From Paenibacillus nuruki (GTDB taxonomy: Bacteria; Bacillota; Bacilli; Paenibacillales; Paenibacillaceae), in the NCBI RefSeq assembly GCF_001721045.1, contig NZ_MDER01000030.1, positions 1 through 64,000 on the forward strand: 64,000 nucleotides of DNA, in the 5' to 3' direction. Both the position numbers and the translations under genes were made by a program. Under the pieces are notes generated by a model. It had not been told where the DNA came from and searched no databases. It worked only from the letters and a program-made list of their open reading frames with translations. The number at the start of each line of letters is the position of its first letter. Position 1 is the stretch's first letter. Shown here one piece after another: positions 11,870 to 21,082 of this stretch.

Positions 11870-12220
11870 GTGCAAAAAAAGCTGCGTTTACGAAACCGAG
11901 CAGATTTCAGCCGTGTATACCGTCATGGTCGTTCTTTTGCAAATCATCAATTTGTGGTGTACTGGTTTCACAAAAAAGATATTGAGCAATTTCGGATGGG
12001 TGTATCTGTCAGTAAAAAGGTAGGGAATGCAGTGGTTCGTAATCGGATGCGTCGTATGGTGAAGGAAATTGTACGTCATCATGCTGCTGAGATTGTACCG
12101 CAGATCGATATGGTATTTATCGTACGTAAAGGTGCGCTTTCTCTACAATATAAGGAGCTTGAAAAAAGTATCCTTCATGTCCTACGTAAATCTTCTTTAA
12201 TTAAGCGTTCACAACGGTAG
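11870..12220 (+). CDS. rnpA: Ribonuclease P protein component
   Basis: The protein subunit of RNase P, which matures tRNA 5' ends and helps the catalytic RNA bind pre-tRNA leaders. It has 116 residues, is basic, and carries the RNR signature KVGNAVVRNRMRRMVKE around residues 48-64. The start is GTG with AAGGGGA upstream. It leads into yidC in the usual rnpA-yidC-jag-mnmE order. Confidence 0.96.
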   Translation: MQKKLRLRNRADFSRVYRHGRSFANHQFVVYWFHKKDIEQFRMGVSVSKKVGNAVVRNRMRRMVKEIVRHHAAEIVPQIDMVFIVRKGALSLQYKELEKSILHVLRKSSLIKRSQR

Positions 12221-12296
12221 TGCTATCAGTTTATTTGTGTTGCTAAATATGGTATGATTTGCAGGGAAATGGAATGGCTAAGAGAGGGGTTTTGAA

Positions 12297-13160
12297 GTGT
12301 CGTTATTGAAGATTCGCAGAGGAAGATGGATGCTCCTCATAGCTGCCGGATTGATGATGGCTATTTTAGCAGGTTGTACACCGACTAATATGGCAACGCA
12401 TTCGACAGAGGATTTACAGAACGGAGGTTGGTGGCAACGTTACGTCGTGTACTGGTTTGCCTACGCTTTAGACACATTCGCTGATTGGTTTGGCGGGGAA
12501 TATGGTCTGGCGGTTTTGGTTCTGGTGCTTATCGTACGTACATTGATTTTGCCATTGACGTTAAAACAAGTCAAAAGTTCTAAAGCAATGCAAGCAATTC
12601 AACCGCAATTACAGAAATTGCGCGAAGAATACAAAGATGATCCACAAAGACAACAAGCTGAAACGATGAAGTTGTTCCAAGAAAATCAGGTTAACCCGGC
12701 TGCCGGTTGTTTACCATTGATTATTCAGATGCCTGTTTTTATCGCTTTGTATAATGCGATCATTTATAACACAGGGCTTCGTGAGCACACGTTTTTATGG
12801 TTACAATTAGGTGAACCGGATAAATGGTTTATTTTGCCGGTTATCGCTGCAATCACCACATTCCTTCAAACTAAAATGATGATGAGTATGAACCCGGCGC
12901 AAATGCAGGGTCCTATGAAAATTATGATGTATATGTATCCAATCATCATTTTCGTCATGTCTTATCAATTCCCAGCAGCACTTCCGCTATACTGGGTATA
13001 CAGTAACATCTACACGATCGTACAGAACTATTTCTTGTATCGCAACAAAAATACAGTGGTTACAGATCTTGGTGCAGTTACAGATACAACAAGTGCTGCT
13101 CGCAAAATTGCTAACAACAAAGCTCGTAACAAGAAAAAAGCGAAAAAGAAACGTCGTTAA
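12297..13160 (+). CDS. yidC: Membrane protein insertase YidC (SpoIIIJ type)
   Basis: Inserts membrane proteins with or independently of SecYEG. The 287-residue protein has a lipoprotein signal with lipobox LAGC (Cys at about residue 27), typical of Gram-positive YidC, then five membrane segments. The conserved Arg of the hydrophilic groove lies in LIVRTLILPLTLKQ. The C-terminus is very basic (NNKARNKKKAKKKRR), a ribosome-contacting tail. The start is GTG with AGAGAGGGG upstream. Lipoprotein anchoring on the outer face is inferred from the signal. Confidence 0.95.
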   Translation: MSLLKIRRGRWMLLIAAGLMMAILAGCTPTNMATHSTEDLQNGGWWQRYVVYWFAYALDTFADWFGGEYGLAVLVLVLIVRTLILPLTLKQVKSSKAMQAIQPQLQKLREEYKDDPQRQQAETMKLFQENQVNPAAGCLPLIIQMPVFIALYNAIIYNTGLREHTFLWLQLGEPDKWFILPVIAAITTFLQTKMMMSMNPAQMQGPMKIMMYMYPIIIFVMSYQFPAALPLYWVYSNIYTIVQNYFLYRNKNTVVTDLGAVTDTTSAARKIANNKARNKKKAKKKRR

Positions 13161-13274
13161 GAAATACAATTGGAGCGCTGTTCCCCGGGGCAGCGTTCTA
13201 AATATACAATCAACTACTACGGTTGATCTATGATCTTACACTCTGAGCACCACAAGGGAGGGCCCAATTTCGAA

Positions 13275-14006
13275 ATGACCACAGTCATTACGTCTGGAAA
13301 AACCATTGATGATGCTATAGCAGAAGGGCTTACCCGTTTAAATACGAGTAAGGAACATGTGCAAGTGCAAATATTGCAACAGCCGTCAAAAGGATTCCTG
13401 GGTCTATTTGGTGCAAAACCTGCCAAAGTAGAATTGACACTGTTGTCTCAGCCGACTGTGCATATTCCTTCTAGCTCTGCTGTCCCTGTCTCCTTGGAAG
13501 ATCGTTCTACTGCATCTCCATCAACTACAGAGATAGCAGACAAGGAAGGCAGTGCATCCACTTATTCTCATGATGAAGCGATACAGTTCGTCAAAGAAGT
13601 CGGTCAAAGTATAGGTCTTGAATTGGAAGTCGATATTAAGCGTAACCGTGATGGGTATACCATGAACATCTCGGGTAGTGATCTAGGATTATTGATTGGT
13701 CGCCGTGGTCAAACACTGGATGCTCTTCAATATCTGGTGAATATTGTAGCCAATCGTTACTCAGACAAATATGTACGCATTTTGTTGGATGCTGAAAATT
13801 TCCGCGAACGTCGCCGGAAAACATTAGAAGATTTAGCAGATCGTTTAGCAGGTAGAGTGATCCGTAGTGGTAAAGAAGTGGTACTGGAACCTATGTCTTC
13901 GCAAGAACGCAAAGTGATTCATGCCAAACTTCAAAACCATGCTCGCGTGAAAACGATCAGTAAAGGCGAAGAACCTAATCGCCGTGTAGTGATTACACTT
14001 CGATAA
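13275..14006 (+). CDS. jag: Jag/KhpB RNA-binding protein (Jag_N-KH-R3H)
   Basis: From the ATG at 13275 the protein has 243 residues: an N-terminal Jag domain (SGKTIDDAIAEGL to KGFLGLFGAKPAKVEL), a Ser/Thr-rich linker at about 60-100, a type II KH domain (SGSDLGLLIGRRGQTLDALQ), and a C-terminal R3H domain (SSQERKVIHAKLQNH). KhpB forms a heterodimer with KhpA in related bacteria and binds many RNAs, affecting cell division and envelope synthesis. The start at 13230 would add 15 residues unlike the family; AGGGAGG supports 13275. Confidence 0.93.
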   Translation: MTTVITSGKTIDDAIAEGLTRLNTSKEHVQVQILQQPSKGFLGLFGAKPAKVELTLLSQPTVHIPSSSAVPVSLEDRSTASPSTTEIADKEGSASTYSHDEAIQFVKEVGQSIGLELEVDIKRNRDGYTMNISGSDLGLLIGRRGQTLDALQYLVNIVANRYSDKYVRILLDAENFRERRRKTLEDLADRLAGRVIRSGKEVVLEPMSSQERKVIHAKLQNHARVKTISKGEEPNRRVVITLR

Positions 14007-14020
14007 TGAGTACACGTCAT

Positions 14021-14064
14021 GCAATGATTTTTTGCCTTCGGGCAGAAGATCATTGCTTTTTATT
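14021..14064 (+). terminator. Terminator after jag
   Basis: A 16-base left arm (14021-14036), a TTCG tetraloop and a 16-base right arm (14041-14056) with an internal mismatch are followed by TTTTTATTT. It separates the yidC-jag unit from mnmE. Confidence 0.85.
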
Positions 14065-14117
14065 TAGTTACAAGTATGTTCATTCATGATCTTCAAGAAA
14101 GAAGGGGAATCTTTATT

Positions 14118-15494
14118 ATGATAAGTGATACTATTGCTGCTATATCTACTGCTGTCGGAGAAGCCGGGATAGCAGTTATTCGTGTCAGCGGACCACAGTC
14201 GATTACGGAAGTAGATCAACTTTTTCGAGGTAAACAATCATTAGTGGATGCGGATAGTCATACTGTGCATTATGGTTATATTATTGATCCAGATTCAGGC
14301 GAAAAGATGGAAGAAGTATTAGTAACAATTATGCGTGCCCCTCGTTCATTTACAACCGAAGATGTAGTAGAGATTAGTTCTCATGGTGGAGTGGTATCTG
14401 TACGTCGCCTGATGGAACTATTATTACAACAACAGATTCGGATTGCAGAACCAGGCGAATTTACCAAACGTGCTTTTTTAAATGGACGGATCGATTTGTC
14501 GCAAGCAGAAGGTGTTATTGATTTGATTCGTTCGAAGTCAGATAAGGCTTTCTCGGTTGCACTGCGTCAGGTGGAAGGGAAGTTGTCACGTCAAATTAAG
14601 CCATTGCAACAAATATTGATTGAAATGGTCGCTCATATTGAAGTGAATATCGATTATCCTGAACATGATGTAGAATCGGTAACTTCTGATTTTATTAAGC
14701 AAAAATCATTAGAAGTGATGAATGGCATTGATGAATTATTACGCACTGCCAATGAAGGCAAGATTCTACGTGAAGGAATCACTACTGCGATTGTAGGGCG
14801 TCCGAATGTAGGTAAATCTTCGCTTTTGAATACGTTAGCGCAAGACAACCGTGCGATCGTTACAGATATTCCAGGCACGACTCGCGATGTAATCGAAGAA
14901 TTTGTGACGATCAATAATATTCCTTTGAAATTATTAGATACAGCAGGTATTCGAGAAACGATTGATGTCGTGGAAAAAATCGGGGTTGAACGTTCACGTA
15001 CAGCTGTAAATGATGCCGATCTTATCTTGTTGGTGCTTAATCATAATGAAGCTTTACATGAAGATGAAATTCAATTACTGGAACAGATTAAAGATCGCCA
15101 AGTGATTATTATTGTAAATAAAATGGATTTGTATCGCCAATTGGATCTTGTGAAGTTGGAAGAGTATTTCCCAAAAGAAAGTATTGTTACGATGTCTGTT
15201 AAAGATCAAAAAGGGATCGATAAATTGGAAGAAGCGATTTCGAATTTATTTTTTGGTGGTAAATTAGAGTCGGCTGATCTGACGTATGTAAGTAATGTTC
15301 GTCATATTGCATTGTTGAAGCAAGCGAAGCGTTCATTACAAGATGCTTATCAAGCTTCTGATGACATGATACCAATCGATTTGATTCAGATTGATGTTCG
15401 TCTAGCATGGGAGCAATTAGGTGAAATTATTGGGGATTCCGCTCCAGATTCATTAATTGATCAAATTTTCTCTCAATTTTGTCTGGGAAAATAA
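14118..15494 (+). CDS. mnmE: tRNA modification GTPase MnmE
   Basis: With MnmG it makes the 5-carboxymethylaminomethyl group on U34 of tRNAs reading two-fold split codon boxes. The 458-residue protein starts MISDTIAAISTAVGEAG, has a tetrahydrofolate-binding N-domain, a G domain with GRPNVGKS, DIPGTTRD, DTAG and NKMD, and the C-terminal FCLGK motif. The ATG at 14118 has GAAGGGG upstream; an in-frame ATG at 14076 would add 14 residues absent in relatives. mnmG follows 198 bp later. Confidence 0.96.
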   Translation: MISDTIAAISTAVGEAGIAVIRVSGPQSITEVDQLFRGKQSLVDADSHTVHYGYIIDPDSGEKMEEVLVTIMRAPRSFTTEDVVEISSHGGVVSVRRLMELLLQQQIRIAEPGEFTKRAFLNGRIDLSQAEGVIDLIRSKSDKAFSVALRQVEGKLSRQIKPLQQILIEMVAHIEVNIDYPEHDVESVTSDFIKQKSLEVMNGIDELLRTANEGKILREGITTAIVGRPNVGKSSLLNTLAQDNRAIVTDIPGTTRDVIEEFVTINNIPLKLLDTAGIRETIDVVEKIGVERSRTAVNDADLILLVLNHNEALHEDEIQLLEQIKDRQVIIIVNKMDLYRQLDLVKLEEYFPKESIVTMSVKDQKGIDKLEEAISNLFFGGKLESADLTYVSNVRHIALLKQAKRSLQDAYQASDDMIPIDLIQIDVRLAWEQLGEIIGDSAPDSLIDQIFSQFCLGK

Positions 15495-15691
15495 GTTGTT
15501 ATACTGCGGTTTGAAAAATAAACATTTAAAAATTGCGTTAAATTTGCAATTTTATCACATGAGTACAGTTGTTTTACGATATACTTGAGTGTAGGCTTGA
15601 ACATGAATGATGATGACTTGAGCGATAAATAATATAATGTTTAGTTATGCAGGAAGTCTGTATGGCTTGAAATATAGAGGAGGTACACTCC

Positions 15692-17578
15692 ATGACATAT
15701 ATGGGTGGAGAATATGATGTTATTGTAATCGGTGCAGGGCATGCGGGTTGTGAATCAGCACTAGCAGCAGCACGTATGGGATGCAGTACATTGATGATTA
15801 CGATCAATCTGGATATGGTGGCATTTATGCCATGTAATCCTTCTATAGGTGGTCCGGCTAAAGGGCATGTGGTACGTGAAATCGATGCACTTGGCGGCGA
15901 AATGGGACGCAATATCGATAAAACGTTTATTCAAATGCGGATGTTAAATACAGCTAAAGGTCCTGCTGTACATGCTCTACGTGCACAAGCAGATAAGTTT
16001 TCTTATCAGCATACAATGAAAGAAACGATGGAAGAAGAACCGAATTTGACGTTGCGTCAAGGGATGGTAGAGCGTCTGATCGTGGAAGATGGCCATTGTA
16101 CAGGAGTAATCACCAAAACAGGTACAACATACAAAGCTAAATCGATTGTTTTAACAACAGGCACGTATTTACGTGGTAAAGTGATTATGGGCGAATTGGC
16201 TTATGAAAGTGGCCCTAACAATCAACAACCTTCAATCAAATTATCGGAGCATTTGAAAGAGCTAGGGTTTGAATTGGTTCGTTTTAAAACAGGTACGCCT
16301 CCACGTGTTCATCGTGATAGTATCGACTTTTCTAAAACTGAAATTCAACCAGGCGATGATAAAGTTAAATTTTTCTCTTATGAAACAGAGTCATCAAGCA
16401 ATGAGCAAATGCCTTGCTGGTTAACATATACTTCTCTAGAAACGCACCAGATCATCAGTGACAATCTTCACCGTGCACCGATGTTCTCTGGAATGATCGA
16501 AGGTACAGGACCTCGTTATTGCCCATCTATTGAAGATAAGATTGTTCGTTTTAGCGACAAACCGAAGCATCAAATTTTCTTAGAACCCGAAGGCAAAAAC
16601 ACATCTGAATATTATGTACAAGGTCTATCTACTAGCTTACCTGAAGAAGTACAATTGCAAGTGTTGCGCTCAATTCCGGGGTTGGAAAAAGTAGAAATGA
16701 TGCGTAACGGATATGCGATCGAGTATGATGCAATGGTGCCTACACAATTGTGGCCAACGTTAGAAACTAAAAAAATGCCGGGCTTATTCACAGCTGGACA
16801 AATTAATGGTACTTCTGGTTATGAAGAAGCAGCAGGTCAAGGGATTATGGCTGGAATCAATGCTGCGCGCAAAGCACAAGGTAAAGAAGGCGTGGTATTG
16901 GATCGTTCGCAAGGGTATATCGGTGTATTGATTGACGACCTAGTGACTAAAGGAACAAATGAACCTTACCGTCTACTGACTTCTCGTGCAGAATATCGCT
17001 TATTGCTTCGTCATGATAATGCAGATATGCGTTTAACTGATATTGGACATGAGATTGGTCTAATTAAAGAAGAGCGTTATCAGAGATTTTTGGACAAAAA
17101 AGCTAAAGTAGACCAAGAAGTTAAACGTCTTAGCAAAACAAAAGTAAAACCTGTTGAGATCAATGAACTGTTAGCAACAGTAGATTCATCAGCACTACAA
17201 AATGGTGTGGATCTTTTGACCGTTCTTCGTCGTCCAGAAGTATCGTATAGCATTATTGAAGCTGTATCGCCTTCACCAGAGCCTTTGACAGAAGATATGA
17301 AAGAACAAGTAGAGATTCAGATTAAATATGCAGGTTATATTGAAAAACAACAATCGCATGTGGAACGTCTGAAAAAGATGGAACAAAAGAAATTGCCTGA
17401 AACGATTGTCTATGAAGAAGTTAAAGGATTGGCTACAGAAGCACAGCAAAAAATGGCTAAAATTCGTCCATTATCAATCGGACAAGCTTCACGGATCTCA
17501 GGCGTAACACCAGCAGATATTTCAGTTCTACTTGTATATTTGGAACACTATAATCGGGTAACCGCAGCACGGGGGTAA
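15692..17578 (+). CDS. mnmG: tRNA uridine-5-carboxymethylaminomethyl modification enzyme MnmG
   Basis: FAD- and NADH-dependent partner of MnmE in U34 modification. It has 628 residues, the usual length. The N-terminal Rossmann motif is [12 protein letters not shown], the family signature [12 protein letters not shown] is at about residues 50-61, and a second signature [16 protein letters not shown] at about 370. The C-terminal helical domain contacts MnmE and tRNA. The Shine-Dalgarno is GAGGAGG. It is four bases from rsmG. Confidence 0.97.
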   Translation: MTYMGGEYDVIVIGAGHAGCESALAAARMGCSTLMITINLDMVAFMPCNPSIGGPAKGHVVREIDALGGEMGRNIDKTFIQMRMLNTAKGPAVHALRAQADKFSYQHTMKETMEEEPNLTLRQGMVERLIVEDGHCTGVITKTGTTYKAKSIVLTTGTYLRGKVIMGELAYESGPNNQQPSIKLSEHLKELGFELVRFKTGTPPRVHRDSIDFSKTEIQPGDDKVKFFSYETESSSNEQMPCWLTYTSLETHQIISDNLHRAPMFSGMIEGTGPRYCPSIEDKIVRFSDKPKHQIFLEPEGKNTSEYYVQGLSTSLPEEVQLQVLRSIPGLEKVEMMRNGYAIEYDAMVPTQLWPTLETKKMPGLFTAGQINGTSGYEEAAGQGIMAGINAARKAQGKEGVVLDRSQGYIGVLIDDLVTKGTNEPYRLLTSRAEYRLLLRHDNADMRLTDIGHEIGLIKEERYQRFLDKKAKVDQEVKRLSKTKVKPVEINELLATVDSSALQNGVDLLTVLRRPEVSYSIIEAVSPSPEPLTEDMKEQVEIQIKYAGYIEKQQSHVERLKKMEQKKLPETIVYEEVKGLATEAQQKMAKIRPLSIGQASRISGVTPADISVLLVYLEHYNRVTAARG

Positions 17579-17581
17579 CAA

Positions 17582-18304
17582 ATGGATTCAATTCAACAGC
17601 ATTTTACAGAAACGTTAGCAGCACAAAATATCGAAATTAATGAGCAACAGTTAGAGCAGTTTGAAGGGTATTATCAAGAGCTGATTACCTGGAATGAAAA
17701 AATGAATTTGACTGGAATCACAGATCGTGATCAAGTGTATAACAAGCATTTCTATGATTCGATTTCACTTGCTTTTTATATGGATCTCAATGAAATACAG
17801 ACGCTTGCTGATATTGGCTCAGGTGCTGGATTTCCAGGGATTCCACTTAAAATCATATTCCCACATATCCAGCTACGGATTATTGATTCGCTCAATAAAC
17901 GTATTCAATTTTTGCAAAGTGTTGTGAATCGTCTTGGACTGCAAAATGTCGAGTTGATTCATGGACGCGCAGAAGAGTGGGGACAAAAAGAAGGATATCG
18001 TGATCATCATGATCTAGTAACGGCTAGAGCAGTGGCTAAGCTTTCAGTTCTAAATGAATTCTGCTTACCTTTTGTCAAAACAGGCGGTACATTTGCAGCG
18101 ATGAAAGGGATCGATCCAGCAGAAGAAATTCAGCATGCTTTTCGCAGTCTAGGATTGTTGAAAGGAAAAGTTCGTGAAGTTCATCATTTCCAATTGCCTG
18201 TTGAAGAATCAGATCGTCATATTATTCTGATTAACAAAGAAGCAGCGACTCCAGCGAGATATCCGCGTAAAGCAGGTACACCGATGAAAGAGCCGTTAGG
18301 TTAA
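17582..18304 (+). CDS. rsmG: 16S rRNA (guanine-527-N7)-methyltransferase RsmG
   Basis: SAM-dependent methyltransferase that makes m7G527 (E. coli numbering) in 16S rRNA; loss gives low-level streptomycin resistance in several bacteria. It has 240 residues. The SAM-binding motif is DIGSGAGFPGIPLKI around residues 79-93, followed by DSLNKRIQFL and ARAVAKL. The GGGGG Shine-Dalgarno overlaps the mnmG stop region, so the two are co-transcribed. A terminator containing parS follows. Confidence 0.95.
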   Translation: MDSIQQHFTETLAAQNIEINEQQLEQFEGYYQELITWNEKMNLTGITDRDQVYNKHFYDSISLAFYMDLNEIQTLADIGSGAGFPGIPLKIIFPHIQLRIIDSLNKRIQFLQSVVNRLGLQNVELIHGRAEEWGQKEGYRDHHDLVTARAVAKLSVLNEFCLPFVKTGGTFAAMKGIDPAEEIQHAFRSLGLLKGKVREVHHFQLPVEESDRHIILINKEAATPARYPRKAGTPMKEPLG

Positions 18305-18347
18305 GATTGATCTATCATTTATCAGCATTATTATAGTGTTCGTAAAG

Positions 18348-18396
18348 AGTTGTATAGCAGTGTTTCACGTGGAACATTCGCTATACAACTTTTTGT
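18348..18396 (+). terminator. rsmG terminator with parS at its apex
   Basis: AGTTGTATAGC (18348-18358) pairs perfectly with GCTATACAACT (18380-18390), followed by TTTTTGTT. The loop is almost entirely the parS site, which is itself a near-palindrome and extends the stem. The structure ends the mnmE/mnmG/rsmG transcripts. Confidence 0.85.
18361..18376. other. parS: parS centromere site 1
   Basis: TGTTTCACGTGGAACA is the exact reverse complement of the Bacillus 16-bp parS consensus. ParB (Spo0J) nucleates here and spreads, loading SMC and supporting origin segregation. It lies about 7.2 kb from oriC. Confidence 0.95.
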
Positions 18397-18584
18397 TATG
18401 TTTGAATATAGAACGCTATAATTTTAGTCACAATTTTTGTTGTTCTATCATAGGATTATGACTTGAAAAGTGCTAAAATAAATAGATGGAAGTATGAGGA
18501 AAACAGATCAATGTACGATCCGTATTATCAAGTGCACCTGTGCTTCAGGTGTTGCTATCATGAGATTAGGTGGTCTTATACCGA

Positions 18585-19403
18585 ATGAAAGAACAATTTT
18601 CCAAATTGTTTGGCTTGACTGAACGCGCAAATGGGGAAGAAGTCAAACAGGTACCGGTCGCTAATATCACAACCAGCCCGTATCAACCCCGTACTATTTT
18701 TGATGATGCCAAAATCGAAGAATTGTGCCAGACGATCAAAACTCATGGTGTAATTCAGCCTATTGTTGTACGTATGCGTAATGGAAAGTATGAAATTATT
18801 GCAGGTGAACGACGTTGGCGAGCAGTGACCAAATTAGGTCTACCTACGATTCCAGCGATTGTTCGTGAGTTCAATGATTCACAAGCAGCGTCTATTGCTT
18901 TAATTGAAAACCTGCAACGTGAAGGATTAACTGCGATTGAAGAAGCTTTTGCTTATCAGAAATTGATTGATCTGCATGATCTTACTCAGGAAAGTCTGGC
19001 ACAACGTTTAGGCAAAAGCCAATCTACGATTGCCAACAAAATTCGGTTATTGAATTTACCTGAAGTGATCAAACAAGCCCTAATGTCCCGCCAAGTCACA
19101 GAAAGACATGCTAGAGCATTATTGTCACTTGGAAGTGAAGAATTACAGCTTCGTGTGTTGAACGAAATTATTGAGAAAGAACTCAATGTAAAGCAGACAG
19201 AAGCCAGAGTGGCTTTTTATAAAGAAAAAACAAAAACAGTCAAAAAATCGAAACGAATCTCTTATACCAAAGATGTACGTCTAGCTTTGAATACGATTCG
19301 TCAATCGATAGATCTTGTGTCTGGTTCAGGGCTTGCGATCAATACGTCTGAACAAGATCACGAAGACCATTATGAAATAGTGATTAAGATACCAAAACGC
19401 TGA
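18585..19403 (+). CDS. noc: Nucleoid occlusion protein Noc (ParB family)
   Basis: ParB-fold, CTP-binding DNA protein that prevents division over the nucleoid. It has 272 residues from the ATG at 18585. The N-terminal domain has [17 protein letters not shown] and GERRWRA, then a helix-turn-helix ([19 protein letters not shown]). The N-terminus [11 protein letters not shown] resembles the membrane-targeting amphipathic helix of Noc, and the position between rsmG and soj matches B. subtilis noc. I see no match to the Noc-binding site ATTTCCCGGGAAAT in the window. Confidence 0.92.
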   Translation: MKEQFSKLFGLTERANGEEVKQVPVANITTSPYQPRTIFDDAKIEELCQTIKTHGVIQPIVVRMRNGKYEIIAGERRWRAVTKLGLPTIPAIVREFNDSQAASIALIENLQREGLTAIEEAFAYQKLIDLHDLTQESLAQRLGKSQSTIANKIRLLNLPEVIKQALMSRQVTERHARALLSLGSEELQLRVLNEIIEKELNVKQTEARVAFYKEKTKTVKKSKRISYTKDVRLALNTIRQSIDLVSGSGLAINTSEQDHEDHYEIVIKIPKR

Positions 19404-19463
19404 TCGGACATGAAGTGAATTTTTGTTATCATCAAGCGAATTTCATACACTGGGGTGAATGAG

Positions 19464-20225
19464 TTGTCGAAAATTATAGCTATAGCGAATCAAAAAGGTG
19501 GCGTTGGTAAAACAACTACATCTGTCAATCTAGGCGCTTGTTTAGCCACGCTGGGCAAACGTGTTCTGCTGATCGATATTGATCCACAAGGAAATACAAC
19601 CAGTGGAGTAGGGATCAACAAAGCAGATGTCGAAAACTGCATTTACGATATTATTATCAACGATGTCCCGCCAAAAGAGACGATCAAATCGACAGCAGTT
19701 GAAGGATTGCATATTATCCCGGCTACGATTCAGTTAGCAGGAGCAGAAGTTGAATTAGTGCCTGCTATTTCACGAGAATTACGTTTGAAAAATGCAATCA
19801 GTCAAGTAAAGCATGATTACGATTATGTACTGATCGATTGTCCACCATCGCTAGGCATTTTGACGATTAATTCATTGACAGCAGCAGATTCAGTGTTGAT
19901 TCCAATCCAGTGTGAATATTATGCGCTTGAAGGTCTAAGTCAGCTATTGAATACAGTACGTTTGGTACAAAAACATTTGAATACAGATCTTCAGATTGAA
20001 GGCGTATTGTTAACCATGTTGGATGCTCGTACCAATCTGGGCATACAAGTGATCGAAGAAGTAAAAAAATATTTCCAAGATAAAGTATACCGGACTATTA
20101 TTCCACGTAATGTTCGCTTGAGTGAAGCACCTTCACATGGCAAAGCGATTATTACGTATGATCCTCGTTCTAAAGGAGCAGAAGTTTACTTAGAGCTGGC
20201 AAAGGAAGTGGTTTCTTATGAGTAA
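19464..20225 (+). CDS. soj: Chromosome partitioning ATPase ParA/Soj
   Basis: Deviant Walker ATPase that works with Spo0J in origin segregation and regulates DnaA. The N-terminus has KIIAIANQKGGVGKTTTSV with the deviant Walker A motif, then DIDPQGN and IDCPPSLG. I chose the TTG at 19464 (253 residues) because it starts like B. subtilis Soj and has GGGGTG six bases upstream; GTG at 19455 is the alternative but overlaps that site. It overlaps spo0J by 8 bp. Confidence 0.96.
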   Translation: MSKIIAIANQKGGVGKTTTSVNLGACLATLGKRVLLIDIDPQGNTTSGVGINKADVENCIYDIIINDVPPKETIKSTAVEGLHIIPATIQLAGAEVELVPAISRELRLKNAISQVKHDYDYVLIDCPPSLGILTINSLTAADSVLIPIQCEYYALEGLSQLLNTVRLVQKHLNTDLQIEGVLLTMLDARTNLGIQVIEEVKKYFQDKVYRTIIPRNVRLSEAPSHGKAIITYDPRSKGAEVYLELAKEVVSYE

Positions 20226-21066
20226 ACGTCTTGGTAAGGGGCTAGATGCATTGATTCCTTCATTGTCTGTCAGCGATGACGATAAAATAGTAGAAGTTAA
20301 CTTAAAAGAATTACGTCCTAATCCGTATCAACCACGCAAAAATTTTGATCATGAATCGATTCAAGAATTAGCAGAATCGATCAGTCAGCATGGTGTTATT
20401 CAGCCTATTATTGTGCGTAAAGTTCTAAAAGGATATGAAATTATTGCTGGCGAACGCCGCTATCGTGCTTCAGAAGTCGCTGGTAAAAAAACGATTCCTA
20501 CAGTTATTCGTAGTTTCACCGATCAACAAGTAATGGAAATTGCATTGATTGAAAATGTACAACGTGAAAACTTGAATGCACTTGAAGTAGCGACTGCTTA
20601 TCAAGCGTTGATGGAAGAATTCAAAATGACGCAAGAAGAACTGGCGACTAAAGTGGGAAAATCACGCTCACATATCGCTAACTTTTTACGATTATTGTCG
20701 TTACCTGATGAAGTGAAAGAATATGTTTCACGTGGAACATTGTCGATGGGACATGCACGATCATTAGTCAGTGTCAAAAAACAAGAAATAATTATTGCTT
20801 TAGCTAATAAAGCGATAGAGCAATCATGGAATGTACGTCAATTGGAAGAAGCTGTACAGAACCTTGATAAAAAGAAAGATGATTCTGCTAAAAGTAAAAT
20901 CAAAAAATCAGATCCTTATCTGGTGGATGTAGAAGAGACTTTACGGGATCGTTTTCAAACGACTGTCAAAATCAAACATAGTCAAAAAGACAAAGGTAAA
21001 ATTGAATTGAACTATTACAGCAAGCAAGATCTAGAGCGACTGTTAGAAATGCTAAATCAGTTGTAA
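20218..21066 (+). CDS. spo0J: Chromosome partitioning protein ParB/Spo0J
   Basis: parS-binding CTPase clamp. It has 282 residues: an N-terminal MSKRLGKGLDALIPS peptide with LGKGLDALI (the ParA-stimulating motif), a CTP-binding domain (NPYQPRKNF, GERRYRA), a helix-turn-helix with VGKSRSHIANFLRLL, and a C-terminal dimer domain. A parS site lies inside its coding sequence, as in B. subtilis. Its start overlaps soj, so the two are translationally coupled. Confidence 0.97.
   Translation: MSKRLGKGLDALIPSLSVSDDDKIVEVNLKELRPNPYQPRKNFDHESIQELAESISQHGVIQPIIVRKVLKGYEIIAGERRYRASEVAGKKTIPTVIRSFTDQQVMEIALIENVQRENLNALEVATAYQALMEEFKMTQEELATKVGKSRSHIANFLRLLSLPDEVKEYVSRGTLSMGHARSLVSVKKQEIIIALANKAIEQSWNVRQLEEAVQNLDKKKDDSAKSKIKKSDPYLVDVEETLRDRFQTTVKIKHSQKDKGKIELNYYSKQDLERLLEMLNQL
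20734..20749. other. parS: parS centromere site 2, within spo0J
   Basis: TGTTTCACGTGGAACA, identical to site 1 and in the same orientation. It encodes part of the peptide YVSRGTLSMG, so the site is kept within a coding constraint. Confidence 0.95.
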
Positions 21067-21082
21067 ACGGGAGGCTGTTATA

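Noticed and set aside
13181-13196. Noc-binding site near TTCCCCGGGG
   Set aside because: It lacks the ATTTCCCGGGAAAT symmetry required by Noc.
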